Below, one piece after another: positions 52,188-62,826 of a stretch of DNA of 64,000 nt. The stretch is taken from positions 101,214,278-101,278,277 of the forward strand of contig CP136069.1 of assembly GCA_032622095.1 (NCBI GenBank), written 5' to 3'. The notes beneath the pieces were generated by a model. The model did not search any database, was not told where the DNA came from, and was given only the letters and a program-made list of their open reading frames with translations. Source of the DNA: Siphonodentalium dalli (Eukaryota; Mollusca; Scaphopoda; Gadilida; Siphonodentaliidae). Position 1 is the first letter of the stretch. Every line of letters starts with the position of its first letter. The translations under genes were made by a program, and so were the position numbers.

Positions 52188-52488
52188 TATGCATAGGTGA
52201 CCGTTTAGCAACGCCGATGGCAATAAAGAGCGTTTCTCGGTTAACAACGTCAAATTTGGTCAATATAAAGAGCGTGACTGCCTTAACCCCCGCAGTGCAG
52301 AGGACGGTGATTTTGATGATTGGGAATGGAGAATGAGTGCCCAGAGCTTCTCCAAAACGCCGCGACGACGATTCTCGCAGGATTCTACCATTAGATGGGA
52401 AGTTTGAGCTCAATCGAGCCAGCCGTTTTAGATTCTATAGAGGACAAATATATATATATATTTACGGAAGTCTCAATATATATATATA
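52188..52488 (-). mobile_element. Helitron-like element, 5' part only, minus strand
   Basis: This matches the right-hand part of the neighbouring elements (AATAAAGAGCG, GGTCAATATAAAGAGCG, CTTAACCCCCGCAGTGC, GTTTGAGCTCAATCG). It ends in TA-rich sequence with AGTCTCAATATATA, the 5' end of the minus-strand family. The matching 3' end is missing; on the left it meets the 172-bp repeat block. Confidence 0.6.
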
Positions 52489-53343
52489 CTAACAGGTTAG
52501 CCCGCCACCGGCGGCGTTTGTTCGAAACATGACATTTTTTAAAATTATTTTGTTTTTATTTATATTTTTTTAAATATATTTTAATATTAATTTAATGTTT
52601 TTTAAATTTAATTTATGTTTTTAATATTAATTTAATGTTTTTTAAATTTAATTTATGTTTTTTTGAATTTTTTAATATTTATTTAATTATTAATTTAATT
52701 TAATTCTTTTTTATAATTTAATTATATTTTTTTATGAAAAATCCCCCGTTCCTAGGAACGACAGACAACGCATTCTTTGTTTTTCAATGAGTTAATTCAT
52801 GGTACCCGTCCTAAACTTCCCCGTTATTTAACTCCCCGTGGCCATTGAGCAGCCCCTGACAGAGGTTGTCCACCCTTACGAGATGGTCAATAGAACTCGA
52901 TGAAATCCCCCCCCCCTTCCTATGAACGACAGACAACGCATTCTTTGTTTTCCTTTTTTTTTAACACTGATTCCCGGAAACGACTCACATAAGCATTCAC
53001 GCTTGATGTCGAATCCGGTATTGCATTGAAAACAAACGCGATAACATTGCATTGAATTGCCCGTCATACAGATAAGTAGCTAGATAGCGAAAACGACGCT
53101 CTTTATATAGACACTTCGGAAAACTGACGCTCTTTAACTATCAACGCGATTAACCCCCGCCGTGCCTTTGCGGTGATTTTGAGAGTGGAGAACGCGTGCT
53201 CTGAGCTTCTCCAAAACGCCGCGACGACGATTCCCGTGGGTTTTTACATTTAGATGGGAAGTTTGAACTCAATCGAGCGAACCGTTTTCGATTCTATGAA
53301 GTACACATATATATATATATACGAAGTCTCAAAATATATAGTA
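52489..53343 (-). mobile_element. Helitron-like element E2, minus strand
   Basis: Plus-strand left end: CTAA (mutated CTAG), CAGGTTAGCCCGCC, then a GGCGG hairpin; on the minus strand this reads as a GC hairpin, about ten bases and CT(T)AG. An AT-rich block of about 200 bp (52530-52740) follows, then GGAACGACAGACAACGCATTC, a shared body with AATAAAGAGCG-like sequences, and a right end with TCTCAAAATATATAGTA. It encodes no Rep/helicase, so it is non-autonomous. Its right end abuts E3 directly. Confidence 0.7.
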
Positions 53344-54262
53344 CTAACCGATGAGCCCGACGTTGTCCGGGCTATTCAAAAACAAAATTTCAAGTCGATA
53401 GCTCTACCCGTTTCCGAGATCTGGTCTGCGCATGCGCGAAGCTGGCGTCGCACGGGCTCGGCGACCCGATAAAATTCGTATCCGGGGCAAGATACATTCA
53501 CATAGCAAATTTCAAGTCGATAGCTCCACCCGTTTCCGAGATCTGGTCTCCGCATGCGCGAAGCTGGCGTCGCACGGGCTCGGCGACCCGATAAAATTCG
53601 TATCCGGCGCAAGATACATTCACATACCAAATTTCAAGTCGATAGCTCCACCCGTTTCCGAGATCTGGTCTGCACGGGCGTCGCACGGGCTCGCCAATGC
53701 GACAACGACGACCACCTGGTCAAACTACACACACGTACCAAGTTTCGTCCCGATCGGTCGAGGTGTTGGTATATGATGCAAAAGACGAAATTGTGAGTGT
53801 TGGTTTGTAACCGGGATTTACGAGAAGCATTATGCCTATATCCACACTAACTACCCCCCTAAGCCCTGACCTAAGTGTCATACATACTATAACAATGATG
53901 TTGTAAGAGTACTATGGCATCCAATAAATCTCCCCGCATAGGAAACCACTCAAAAGTATTGTTCCCGTATATCTCTCTGCAGATGCTAATAACGTTGAAT
54001 GGGAAACAGACGCTCTTTATAGCGATGCGTCAAAAACAAACGTTCATTTAATTATCACTTGATTAACCACCGCAGTGCCGTTTTTGTGTGACTGAGATTG
54101 GAGAACGGGTGCTCTGAGCTTCTCCAAAATGCGACGCCGACGGTGTCCGTGGGATTTTACCTTTGGATAGAAAGTTTGGTCTCGATCGGTCAACCCGTTT
54201 TCGATTCTATAAAGGACAGACAGATAGACAGACAAACAGAGGTCTTCAAAATATATATGAGA
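53344..54262 (-). mobile_element. Helitron-like element E3, minus strand, with 122-bp repeats
   Basis: It starts directly after E2 with CTAACCGATGAGCCCGACG, a diverged terminal hairpin. Three copies of a 122-bp minisatellite follow (CAAGTCGATA at 53391, 53513 and 53635), then CAAGTTTCGTCCCGATCGGTCG, a body shared with E7 and an end of GACAGACAGATAGACAG and CTTCAAAATATATATGAGA. On the minus strand the 5' end is TCTCATATATATTTTGAAG. The next base pair begins CTAG of E4. No protein is encoded. Confidence 0.7.
53388..53700. repeat. 122-bp minisatellite, three copies (in E3)
   Basis: Units carry TTTCAAGTCGATAGCTCCACC, CCGTTTCCGAGATCTGGTCT, GCGCATGCGCGAAGCTGGCG and CCCGATAAAATTCGTATCCG. The period is exactly 122 bp. 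The same minisatellite with four unit starts is found at 62906-63305 inside E10. Confidence 0.9.
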
Positions 54263-54510
54263 CTAGCAGGTTAGCCCACCACTGGCGGGGTTGGTCAGAA
54301 ACATGACATTTTTGTAATTATTTTGTTTTTATTTTTATTTTTTTGAATTTTTTAATATTTATGTTTTTTTAATTTTTTAATATTAATTTAATGTTTTTTT
54401 AATTTAATTTATGTTTTTTTTAATTTTTTGATATTTATTTAATTTTAATCTAATTGACCTATTTATTTAATTTTTATTCTAATTGACCCGATGAAATCCC
54501 CCATTCTTAA

Positions 54511-55684
54511 CCCTTTGAACCCGAGCGGCCGGAAAAACCGGCCGCTGCGTGAACCTCCAAATACCCCAGCGGCCGGTATACCGGCCGCTGGACCGGCCAT
54601 ATATCGACTGCCACGTGTTTGTTGTTTACATACATCGTCGCGGTCGTCTGCTTCTCCAATGATTATGTATTTCTTTGTGTCTTGTTGCTATTGTGTTTAA
54701 TCACACAACATTATGAATTATGAAGCCTAAAAATTTTCGGTAGACGAGGTGGTCCGGCAAATTTTGGAATCGGACGCGGAAGATTTCGATGATGATGACT
54801 ACGCCATTTGTGAGTTAGAATGGGAGAACGAAAGCACAGTGACACTGGGAGATATTCAGACGTCAGTCGCTCCAGGAGTGGGTGGCGTTGTGTCAAGTAG
54901 AGATACGACAAGAGATCAATGTATGGGGTAGTTGAGGTGTTGTGGAAGTGGGTGGAGCTTATGTCGGGTAGGGGCGTGGTTTCATATCTGCAATTAGTCA
55001 CAGTGATCATAATGTCCATACGTTGAAAAGGGACGCAAATTCGTTTGTCATACGTACCTTTACACCGAACGAGAAGCCGGGACCAAAGAATGTACCAACT
55101 TCAATAAGTATGGACAGTACACCCCAAGGTGGAGTACTTAATTTTATTCTGGGATGATGCACTCTGGCATTTGATTGTCGACGAGACCAACCGAAACGCT
55201 CGTCACGTGATTTCGAAAAAAAACGCCTAGAAAATGTCTAAAATGGGGCATAAACAATTGAATGCTCAGGACAATGGTGTCATTGGATCATTTAGGGTTA
55301 GCAACCGTTGCTATGCCCTTAAACAAAAGTTTGGGTCACTCATCCGACCAGATATATAAAAAAATTCACAGTGAGGCATGGGCTGCATCGAAAACGCCAT
55401 TTCCTAGGGCTGAAATACGTCGATAAAAGCTATAATTGCATTTTACATTCGATTTCGGGTAGCTGCATAGCAACCGTTGCCAGGGAGAGATCGTGTGGCA
55501 ATGTATCCCGGTCTTAAAATACTCAGTGGTCCATGGGGAACATACATGTAAAGTTTCAGATCTGTGGCACCAGTTAAACAGAACCCACCCATTGCGCCTA
55601 AACAAAGTCTACAATAAATAAAAAATAACACTGGGAGCCCAGGGTCATGGTGTCGATCGTTGTGGGGAGCCAGGGTTCAAAGGG
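54511..55684 (+). mobile_element. Decayed piggyBac-type DNA transposon, 1174 bp
   Basis: Perfect 12-bp terminal inverted repeats CCCTTTGAACCC (54511-54522) and GGGTTCAAAGGG (55673-55684) bound the element. It is preceded by TTAA, the target of piggyBac elements, but followed by CTAG, so the target duplication is imperfect. The flanks join to restore the GGAACGACAGACAACGC motif of the host Helitron-like element, which confirms the boundaries. Two GC palindromes lie inside the left end: arms AGCGGCCGG/CCGGCCGCT at 54524-54546 and a perfect 22-bp palindrome at 54568-54589. Internally it keeps pieces of a transposase. The usual autonomous length is over 2 kb, so it is internally deleted. Confidence 0.8.
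54713..55230 (+). pseudogene. piggyBac transposase remnant (N-terminal and early DDE-domain pieces)
   Basis: An ATG at 54713 is followed by a stop at the sixth codon (54728-54730). The frame then reads KFSVDEVVRQILESDAEDF followed by DDDD, the acidic N-terminal region typical of piggyBac transposases. After a gap, FTPNEKPGPK (about 55059) and, in another frame, FWDDALWHLIVDETNRNARH (55147-55206) match the start of the DDE_Tnp_1_7 family domain, where the D/E-L-hydrophobic-ETN motif is characteristic. Catalytic aspartates and the C-terminal cysteine-rich domain are absent. Stops, frameshifts and the missing C-terminal two thirds show it is dead. Family identity rests on motif recognition alone. 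Confidence 0.75.
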
Positions 55685-56601
55685 CTAGGAACGACAGACA
55701 ACGCATTCTTTGTTTTTCAATGAGTTAATGCATGGTACCCGTCCTAAACTTCCCCGTAGTCCCCGAAAAGAGCGGACAGTCAATTAATCCCGTCGTGAAA
55801 TCTCTCTGCATAATATTTCGAGCGATAAGGTTGCGTTGAATTGTAAACAAACGCTTCTTAGATCAATTCTGCCTTTTTAATCGAGATAATTGCATTTCGT
55901 CCCGAATCCGTATTTCGGACGCATGGGGCTAGTATTTTAGCCACGTCGATTGCAATAAAGAGCGTTCGTCGTTAACAACTCCGTATTTGGTCAATATAAA
56001 GATCGTTGATGCCTTAACCCCCGAAGTGGCGTTTGTGATGATTTTGATGATTGGGAGTGGAGAATCGGTGCCCAGAGCTTGTTCAAAATGCGACGTCGGC
56101 GATCCCCGTGGGTTTTTACACTTATATACGAAATTTGAGCTCAATCTGTCCAACCGTATTCGATTCTATGAAGTACCCACATACATATATATATGCACAC
56201 ATATATATATACGTAGTTCTCAAAATATTCTGCCTTTTTAATCGAGATAATTGCATTTCGTCCCGCATCCGTATTTCGGACGCATGGGGCTAGTCGTTTA
56301 GCCACGTCGATTGCAATAAAGAGCGTTCGTCGTTAACAACTCCGTATATGGTCAATATAAAGATCGTTGATGCCTTAACCCCCGAAGTGGCGTTTGCGGT
56401 GATTGGGAGTGGAGTGGATTGGGAGTGGAGAATCGGTGCTCAGAGCTTTCCAAAACGCAACGTGTGCGATCCCCGTGGGTTTTTACACTTATATACGAAA
56501 TTTGAGCTCGACCCGACCAGCCGTTTTCGATTCTATGAAGTACCCACATACAAACATATATATACACATATATATACGGAAGTCTCAAAATATATAGTAG
56601 A

Positions 56602-57548
56602 CTAGCAGGTTAGCCCGCCACTGGCGTGGTTGGTCAGAAACATGACATTTTTTTAATTATTTTGTTTTTATTTATATATTTTTTTTAAATTAAATTTTTA
56701 TTTTTTTTTATTTTGTAATATTAATTTAATGTTTTTTTAATTTAATTTATGTTTTTTTGAATTTTTTTATATTTATTTTATTTGTATTCTTTTTTATAAT
56801 TTGATTGTTTTTTTATTTTTAAATTTTTTTAATTAATTGTTTAAATGAATTTTTTGTTTCTGGCTGAAAAATTGACCCAATGAAATCCCCCCCCTTCCTA
56901 GGAACGACAGACAACGCATTGTTTGTTTTTCAATGAGATAATTCATGGTACCCGTCCTAAACATCCCCGTTCCTAGATTAGTCCCCGAATTGACACGATG
57001 GAATCCCCCCCTTCCTAGGAACGACAGACAACGCATCGTTTGTTTTTCAATGAGTTAATTCGTGGTACCCGTCTCCCCGAAAAGAGCGGACAGTCAATTA
57101 ATCCCGTCGTGAAATCTCTCTGCATAATATTTCGAGTGATAGCGTTGCGTTGAATCGCCAACAAACGCTGCTTAGATCAATTCTGCCTTTTTAATCGAGA
57201 TAATTGCATTTCGTCGCGCATCCGTATTTCGGACGCATGGGGTCAGTCGTTTAGCCACGTCCATTGCAATAAAGAGCGTTAATCCTTAACACCTCCGAAT
57301 ATGGTCAATATAAAGATCGTTGATGACTTAACCCCCGAAGTGGCGTTTGCGGTGATTTTGATGATTGGGAAGGGAGAAGAGGTGATCTGAGCTTCTCCAA
57401 AACGCGACCACGACGGTGTCCGTGGGATTTTACACTTATAGACGAAATTTGAGCTCAATCTGTACACGCGTTTTCGATTCTATGAAGTACCCACATACAT
57501 ATATATATATATATACACATATACGTAGTTCTCAAATTATATAGTAGA
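56602..57548 (-). mobile_element. Helitron-like element E5, minus strand
   Basis: The left end is CTAGCAGGTTAGCCCGCC with the CCGCCACTGGCG hairpin; the right end is CTCAAATTATATAGTAGA next to CTAG of E6. The body is the standard type I body: AT-rich block (56640-56870), GGAACGACAGACAACGC twice (56899 and 57018), the GCGGACAGTCAATTAATCCC and AATAAAGAGCG blocks, and GAAATTTGAGCTCAATC before the microsatellite. It is about 0.95 kb and non-coding. Confidence 0.75.
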
Positions 57549-58266
57549 CTAGAAGGTTAGCCCGCCACTGGCGGCGTTCGTCAGAAACATGACAATTTTT
57601 TATTTTTTGAATTAATTTGTTTTTTTTTCATGTATTAATTTTTTAATTTAATTTTTGGTTTATAACATGAGTTAATTGTGCATTTTCAATTAGCTGGATA
57701 TTTTTGAATTAGTTTGTTTTTTATTAATTTTTGGTTTTTCAATATTTTACCCGATTTGACCTTGAATTGATCATTTTCAAGGTCAAGTCGTGGTCACAAT
57801 TTAACCCGTCCATGACACTTCCCGTAGGTAGCAAGTTTGAGCTCAATCGTTTCGAGTCTATAAAGGACACACACATATATATCATTTGTGGGTACCCGTT
57901 TCAAGGTGAAGATCACCTAGGGCGAAAAACTGACCCGATCCGCGTTCCTATGAAGCCCTAAGTACGTAAGAATCACACAACACGCTCATGTCTGTATAAT
58001 GACGCACACGCACAGACCCAGATGTAAGAATCACATTACGCACATACTCTCTTTATCAACTACACTGCGGATAGAAACGCTCTTTAACTATCAACGCGAT
58101 TAACCCCGAAGTGCCGTTTGCGGTGATTTTGATGATTGGGAGCGACGACGACGATTCCCGTGGGATTTGACCCTTATATAGGAAGTTTGAGCTCAATCCG
58201 CGCAGCCGTTTTCGATTCTATGAAGTATCCACATACATATACGGAGTTCTCAAAATATATAGTAGA
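57549..58266 (-). mobile_element. Helitron-like element E6, minus strand, mosaic body
   Basis: The left end is CTAGAAGGTTAGCCCGCC with the hairpin; the right end is TCTCAAAATATATAGTAGA next to CTAG of E7. After a short AT-rich block the body contains GACCTTGAATTGATCATTTT from the type II elements (57759-57790) and then the type I AATCCGCGCAGCCGTTTTCG ending. It is thus a mosaic of the two body types. Confidence 0.7.
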
Positions 58267-59433
58267 CTAGCAGGTTAGCCCGCCACCGGCGGCGTTTTCT
58301 AATATATATTTTGAGAACTACTGGCGGCAATAGTCAGAAACATGACAATTTTTAAATTTTAATTAATTTTTTTAATTAATTTAATTTTTTGTTTTTCAAT
58401 GAGTTAATTTTTTTGTTTTTTTTGTTTAAATTTTACGCGATGTTTTTGTTTTTCAATGAGTTAATTGTGCCTTTTTAATTTTTTTTTTCAATTTTACCCG
58501 ATTTTTTTTGGTTTTTCAATGAACCCGTCCATGACACTTCCCGTATTTAGCAAGTTTGAGCTCAATCGGTTCGAGTCTATACAGGACACACACATATATA
58601 TGACACTTCCCGTAGGTAGCAAGTTTGAGCTCAATCGGCATTCCCTGTAATTTCCCAGTCAATATTTAGCAAGTTTGAGCTCAATCGGTTCGAGTCTATA
58701 AAGGAACACTCACATATATGACACTTCCCATAGGTAGCAAGTTTGAGCTCAATCGGCATTCCCTGGAATTTCCCAGTCACCAACGCGGCGTAATTTACAC
58801 TCACGTACCAAGTTTCGTCCCGATCGGTCGAGGTGTTGGTATCTGATACAAAAGACGAAATTGTGAGTGTTGGTCAATAGTCCCCGTGGTGAACCCCAAC
58901 GCGACGTAAACATGTGTTGCGTTCTAAAAATAGGAAAGCACTTTCTCTCTGCTTTCGAGCGATAACGTTTGCGTAAATACGAAATTGTGAGTGTTGGTTT
59001 GTAACCGGGATTTCTGAGAAGCATTATGCATATAACTACCCCCCCCCCCCCCCTAAGCCCTGACCTAAGTGTCATACATACTATAACAATGATGTTGTAA
59101 GAGTACTACATCCAATAAATCTCCCCGCATAGGAAATGCAGTCAATGTTACCGTATAACTCTGCAGATGCGAATAAGGTTGAATGGGAAACAGACGCTCT
59201 TTATAGAGATGCGTCAAAAACAAACGCTCATTAAATAATCACTTGATTAACCCCCGCCGTGCCTTTGCGGTGATTTTGAGAGTGGAGAACGCGTGCTCTG
59301 ATCTTCTCCAAAACGCCGCGACGACGATTCCCGTGGGTTTTTACATTTAGATGGGAAGTTGAACTCAATCGAGGGAACCGTTTTCGATTCTATGAAGTAC
59401 ATATATACGAAGTCTCAAAATATATAGTATAGA
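58267..59433 (-). mobile_element. Helitron-like element E7, minus strand, with rearranged 3' end
   Basis: It starts with CTAGCAGGTTAGCCCGCC and a GGCGG hairpin. At 58290-58312 a short piece of a 5' end in the opposite orientation (TCTAATATATATTTTGAGAA) is inserted, after which ACTGGCGG resumes the 3'-end sequence. The body has tandem pieces of about 118 bp with GACACTTCCC(G/A)TAGGTAGC at 58602 and 58720, then a segment like E3 (CAAGTTTCGTCCCGATCGGTCG, AAGCATTATGC) with a run of 15 C at 59039-59053. The right end TCTCAAAATATATAGTATAGA abuts E8. Confidence 0.7.
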
Positions 59434-59909
59434 CTAGCAGGTGGACCCGACTTCGTCCGGGCTGTTTCCCCTCTGATTTTCGGCGAATTGCGCGATTTGA
59501 CCTTGAATTGTCCATTTTGAAGGTCAAGGTCATGTGGGGTAACGATCTGACCCGTCCAAAACACTGCCCGGACAAAAGTACCCGACAAAAGTACCCGTCG
59601 AAATCCATCCGGTTTTACCCGATTTGACCTCGAATTGATCATTTTGAAGTCAAGGTGAGGTCGGGGTCACGAAACAAAACACTCAGTGGACAAAAGTAAC
59701 CCCATGTATCCCATAAAAATTGGCGATTTGACCTTGAATTGACCCTATTTCAAGGTCACGTCGCACGGGCAAATGAATATGCTTATGAGACTCCCCGTAC
59801 GAAAGTACCCCCACATACCAAGTTTCATCAAAATCGGGTCGGCCGTTTTCGAGTTCATCGATTACACACACACACATAAACACACAAACAGATCTTCCAA
59901 AATATATAT

Positions 59910-59912
<3 letters not shown>
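59434..59912 (-). mobile_element. Helitron-like element E8, minus strand, type II
   Basis: The left end is CTAGCAGGTGGACCCGACTT with a CCCGAC/GTCCGGG hairpin. The body consists of GACCTTGAATTG / GGACAAAAGTACCC repeats (units of about 130 bp) ending in CAAGTTTCATCAAAATCGGG, CCGTTTTCGAGTTC, a CA microsatellite and CTTCCAAAATATATATGAGA. On the minus strand the 5' end is TCTCATATATATTTTGG. It is followed by a TA microsatellite, not directly by another element. Confidence 0.7.
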
Positions 59913-59950
<38 letters not shown>

Positions 59951-59979
59951 TATGATATATATATATATATATATATATA
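59911..59979. repeat. TA microsatellite between E8 and E9
   Basis: Two long (TA)n runs are separated by TGAGATATGA. E9 has its CTAG directly against the right-hand run, so on the minus strand the base after CTAG is T, as expected for a Helitron that inserted into an AT dinucleotide. Confidence 0.9.
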
Positions 59980-60464
59980 CTAGAAGGTGACCCGACTTCG
60001 TCCGGGCTTTGACCTTGAATTGTCCATTTTGAAGGTCAAGGTCAAGTGGGGTCACGATTTGACCAGTCCAAAACACTGCCCGGGCAAAAGTACCCGACAA
60101 ACATGCCCGTCGAAATCCATCCGGTTTTACCCGATTTGACCTTGAATTGATCATTTTGAAGGTCAAGGTCAGGTCGGGTCACAATTTGACCCGTCCAAAA
60201 CACTCAGTGGACAAAAGAAACCCTATGTATAAAATTTGCGATTTGACCTTGAATTGACCCGATTTCAAGGTCAAGGTCACGTCGCACGGGCAAATGAATA
60301 TGCTTATGAGACTCCCCATACGAAAGTATCCCCACATACCAAGTTTCATCGAAATCCCGTGATATTCGGGCGTTTGACCTTGAAATGACCCGATTTCAAG
60401 GTCAAGGTCACGTCGCACGGGCAAATTAATAGGTTTATGCCACTCCACGGCCGAAGGTACCCGC

Positions 60465-60477
60465 ACATACCAAGTTT
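60465..60477. repeat. LINE target-site duplication, left copy
   Basis: ACATACCAAGTTT lies immediately before the LINE sequence and is repeated exactly at 62589-62601. Both copies belong to the E9 repeat, where the uninterrupted sequence ACATACCAAGTTTCATCG is found at 60334. Confidence 0.85.
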
Positions 60478-62219
60478 GTAAACCACTTTAAATAATTTTC
60501 AATCTATCTTTAAAGAGCTGTTGTTTCCCTACAGCTTGGAAGAAAGCCGATGTGATGCCCCTCTTCAAAAAAGGTGATAAGCATGACCCTTTAAATTATC
60601 GTCCGATATCTCTTATAAGTTGTGTCGGCAAGGTACTAGAGAGACTAGTTTTTAATGAAATTCTAAGCCATTTGAAATCACACAACCTTTATATAAGCAT
60701 CAATCTGGATTTATACCTGGTCATAGTACCGAATCTCAATTAATTGAAATCTTTCATAATATCCACTGTGCAATTGACGAGGGCCAAACGAGTTGTGCAG
60801 TTTTTTTCGACATTTCTAAAGCGTTTGACAAAGTCTGGCACCGAGGTCTTGTTTTAAAATTAGAGAAATATGGTTTGAAAGGTAATATTCTGAAATAGAC
60901 AGCAAAGAGTTAGAGTCAACTCAAGCTTTTCGCAGTATTCCTCAATAGCAGCTGGTGTGCCCCAGGGATCTGTAGTCGGACCTCTGATGTTTTTAATTTA
61001 CATTAACGACATTGCCGATGAAATTAAATCTAGCACAAGACTTTATGCTGACGACACATGTTTAATCAACAGTGATAGTGATACTTATAACCTTCAATCG
61101 ACAGTCAATAGTGACATGAACAAAATCAGAGATTGGGCTGAAAATTGGTGTGTCAAATTTAATAGTAGTAAAACCAATCTAATGTTATTTTCCAAGCCAA
61201 GTGTAGTTAAACCTACAATCATATTCGATGGGGTAACACTAGACTACTCAAATAGCCACAAACACCTCGGATTGGATATTGATGACAACCTAACTTGGAA
61301 TACACACATTGGTAATATATGCACTAAGGCATACGCACGCCTGTCACAATTGCGTAAACTAAGAACAATGCTAAATCGCAAAACACTTCAAACCCTCTAT
61401 TTATCTCATGTCGATCCCTCATGGAATATGCTAGTAACGTTTGGTCGGGCGCACCTGAATACTTACTAAAAGATCTAGAAGATGTTCAATATGAAGCGGC
61501 TAGAATAGTCACCGGTTGCACCAGGTCAGTTTCAAATATTAGACTTCTGACCGAACTAGGCTGGGAGACGTTAGAAACTCGAAGATATTACAAACAGGTT
61601 GTAACATTCCACAATATAGTAAACAAAAAAACACCTAACTATCTGACAGAACTTATACCACCCAAATTCAGTGCCCGAAATGACCATGATACCAGAAATG
61701 CATCAAATTTTATCCCTATGAAATGCAACTACAAAAGAAAAGAGTCCACTTTCATGCCCAAGTGTATAAATGACTGGAATAAACGCGATAAAAAAATAAG
61801 AAATCTGAATTATGAATGTTTCCGACAATCTCTAATTCCCAATCCGGTTAAACCCCCCCCCCCCCCAAGTATTTTTCTACAGGGAAACGATCATTAAATA
61901 TCTTACAATGTCGACTCAGGTGCGAATGCAGTGAACTCCAATCAGATAAATACTTAATTATATTGCGGTGTCCAAAGTCTGTAGATGCGGCGATGGCGAA
62001 GAAAACGCATATCATTATTTTTTCCAATGTCAATTGCATATTATTCCAAGAGTATACCTGCTGAACAAGCTACTACGTTTCAATATTTATTCAGTAAAAA
62101 CATTATTATTTGGAGATCCAAGCTTATCAAATTCCAATAATGAAGATATTTTCAAGGTTGTCCAAATTTTTATAAGAGACACATCCCAGGATGAGAACAT
62201 ACAAATTCCAACTTAAATA
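60478..62219 (+). pseudogene. Non-LTR retrotransposon reverse transcriptase, broken ORF2
   Basis: In order one sees PTAWKKADVMPLFKKGD (60519-60569), NYRPISLISCVGK, then after a frameshift near 60690 HQSGFIPGHST and FFDISKAFDKVWH (catalytic Asp about 60809). A deletion near 60897 precedes AGVPQGSVVGPL (60960) and RLYADDTCLI (YADD at 61044-61055), then HKHLGLDIDDNLTW. A frameshift near 61418 precedes QYEAARIVTG. Further shifts lie in a C14 run (61853-61866) and near 61965, before a C-terminal CRCGDGEENAYHYFFQC Cys/His motif; the stop is at about 62217. An in-frame stop also lies at about 60490. The style is that of the CR1/Jockey-like group of animal LINEs. Several frame breaks make it non-functional. 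Confidence 0.85.
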
Positions 62220-62588
62220 AAAAAAGAACTCAAACAAAAATAATAATTCTGAGTATATGACAACAGTCATAAACCCCCTATTGGAACATACTTACTGTCC
62301 TGCCACCTTACCATTGTAAAGGACGGATGAGCACAGAACACCTTAAAGCAACATTTACTTTGAACTATATGAATTCGAAATTGGGAGAGACTAGCAACAA
62401 TTCATTTACCATTATCGTTAATACCATATATAATTGTTCAATGCCATGTATCATTTTTTTTATTTCACTTGAGTGTATGGTGATCGGGAGAGAAGTAGCA
62501 TATAAGTGGCCCGCACTTGTTCTTCAATCCCGTTGCCGACTGTGTGTATTTATATGCATATATGGCGAATAAATATGTTTAAACCAAA
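60478..62588 (+). mobile_element. 5'-truncated non-LTR retrotransposon (LINE) insertion
   Basis: The insertion is flanked by a perfect 13-bp target-site duplication (60465-60477 and 62589-62601). It contains the C-terminal part of an ORF2-like protein with reverse transcriptase and about 370 bp of 3' untranslated sequence. It lacks the endonuclease and most sequence upstream of the first RT motifs, as expected for incomplete reverse transcription. The 3' end (AATAAATATGTTTAAACC) has no long poly(A). Direction is the plus strand, opposite to the host element E9. It is younger than E9, because it interrupts it. Confidence 0.85.
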
Positions 62589-62601
62589 ACATACCAAGTT
62601 T
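62589..62601. repeat. LINE target-site duplication, right copy
   Basis: ACATACCAAGTTT exactly repeats 60465-60477. The sequence continues as CATCGAAATCCCGTGATATT, the normal continuation of the E9 repeat. Confidence 0.85.
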
Positions 62602-62826
62602 CATCGAAATCCCGTGATATTCGGGCGTTTGACCTTGACATTACCCGATTTCAAGGTCACGTCGCACGGGCAAATTAATATGCCTATGTCACTCCCCGGC
62701 CGAAAATACCCCCACATACCAAGTTTCATCGAAATCGGGTAGGCCGTTTTCGAGTCCATCGATTACAGACACACACACACACGCACATACGCACACACAC
62801 ACAGATCTTCCAAAATATATAATAGA

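Larger units (their letters stand above)
54263..56601 (-). mobile_element. Helitron-like element E4, minus strand, interrupted by piggyBac
   Basis: It starts with CTAGCAGGTTAGCCCACC and a hairpin, immediately after E3. An AT-rich block (54310-54480) is followed by the family motif of C-rich sequence plus GGAACGACAGACAACGC, which is split by a piggyBac-type insertion at 54511-55684. The right part contains a direct duplication of about 361 bp (ATTCTGCCTTTTTAATCGAG at 55866 and 56227), so the 5'-end region is present twice. The final right end, TCTCAAAATATATAGTAGA, abuts E5. Without the insertion and duplication it would be about 0.8 kb, like its neighbours. Confidence 0.7.
59980..62826 (-). 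mobile_element. Helitron-like element E9, minus strand, type II, interrupted by a LINE
   Basis: The left end is CTAGAAGGTGACCCGACTTC plus the type II hairpin; the right end is CTTCCAAAATATATAATAGA next to CTAG of E10. The body is a series of GACCTTGA repeats of about 125-131 bp: CAAGTTTCATCG occurs at 60340, 62595 and 62720, and the copy at 60471 is broken after CAAGTTT by the LINE. Without the LINE and its target duplication the element would be about 0.72 kb. Confidence 0.75.

Noticed and set aside
51856-52413. 185-codon minus-strand frame, the longest in the window
   Set aside because: It crosses the 172-bp repeat block and the 5' part of a Helitron-like element, two unrelated repeat types, and contains a run from a G10 tract. 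No domain was recognised.
53388-53700. CRISPR-like array (122-bp repeats)
   Set aside because: Whole units are conserved with no unique spacers between short repeats, and the context is eukaryotic.
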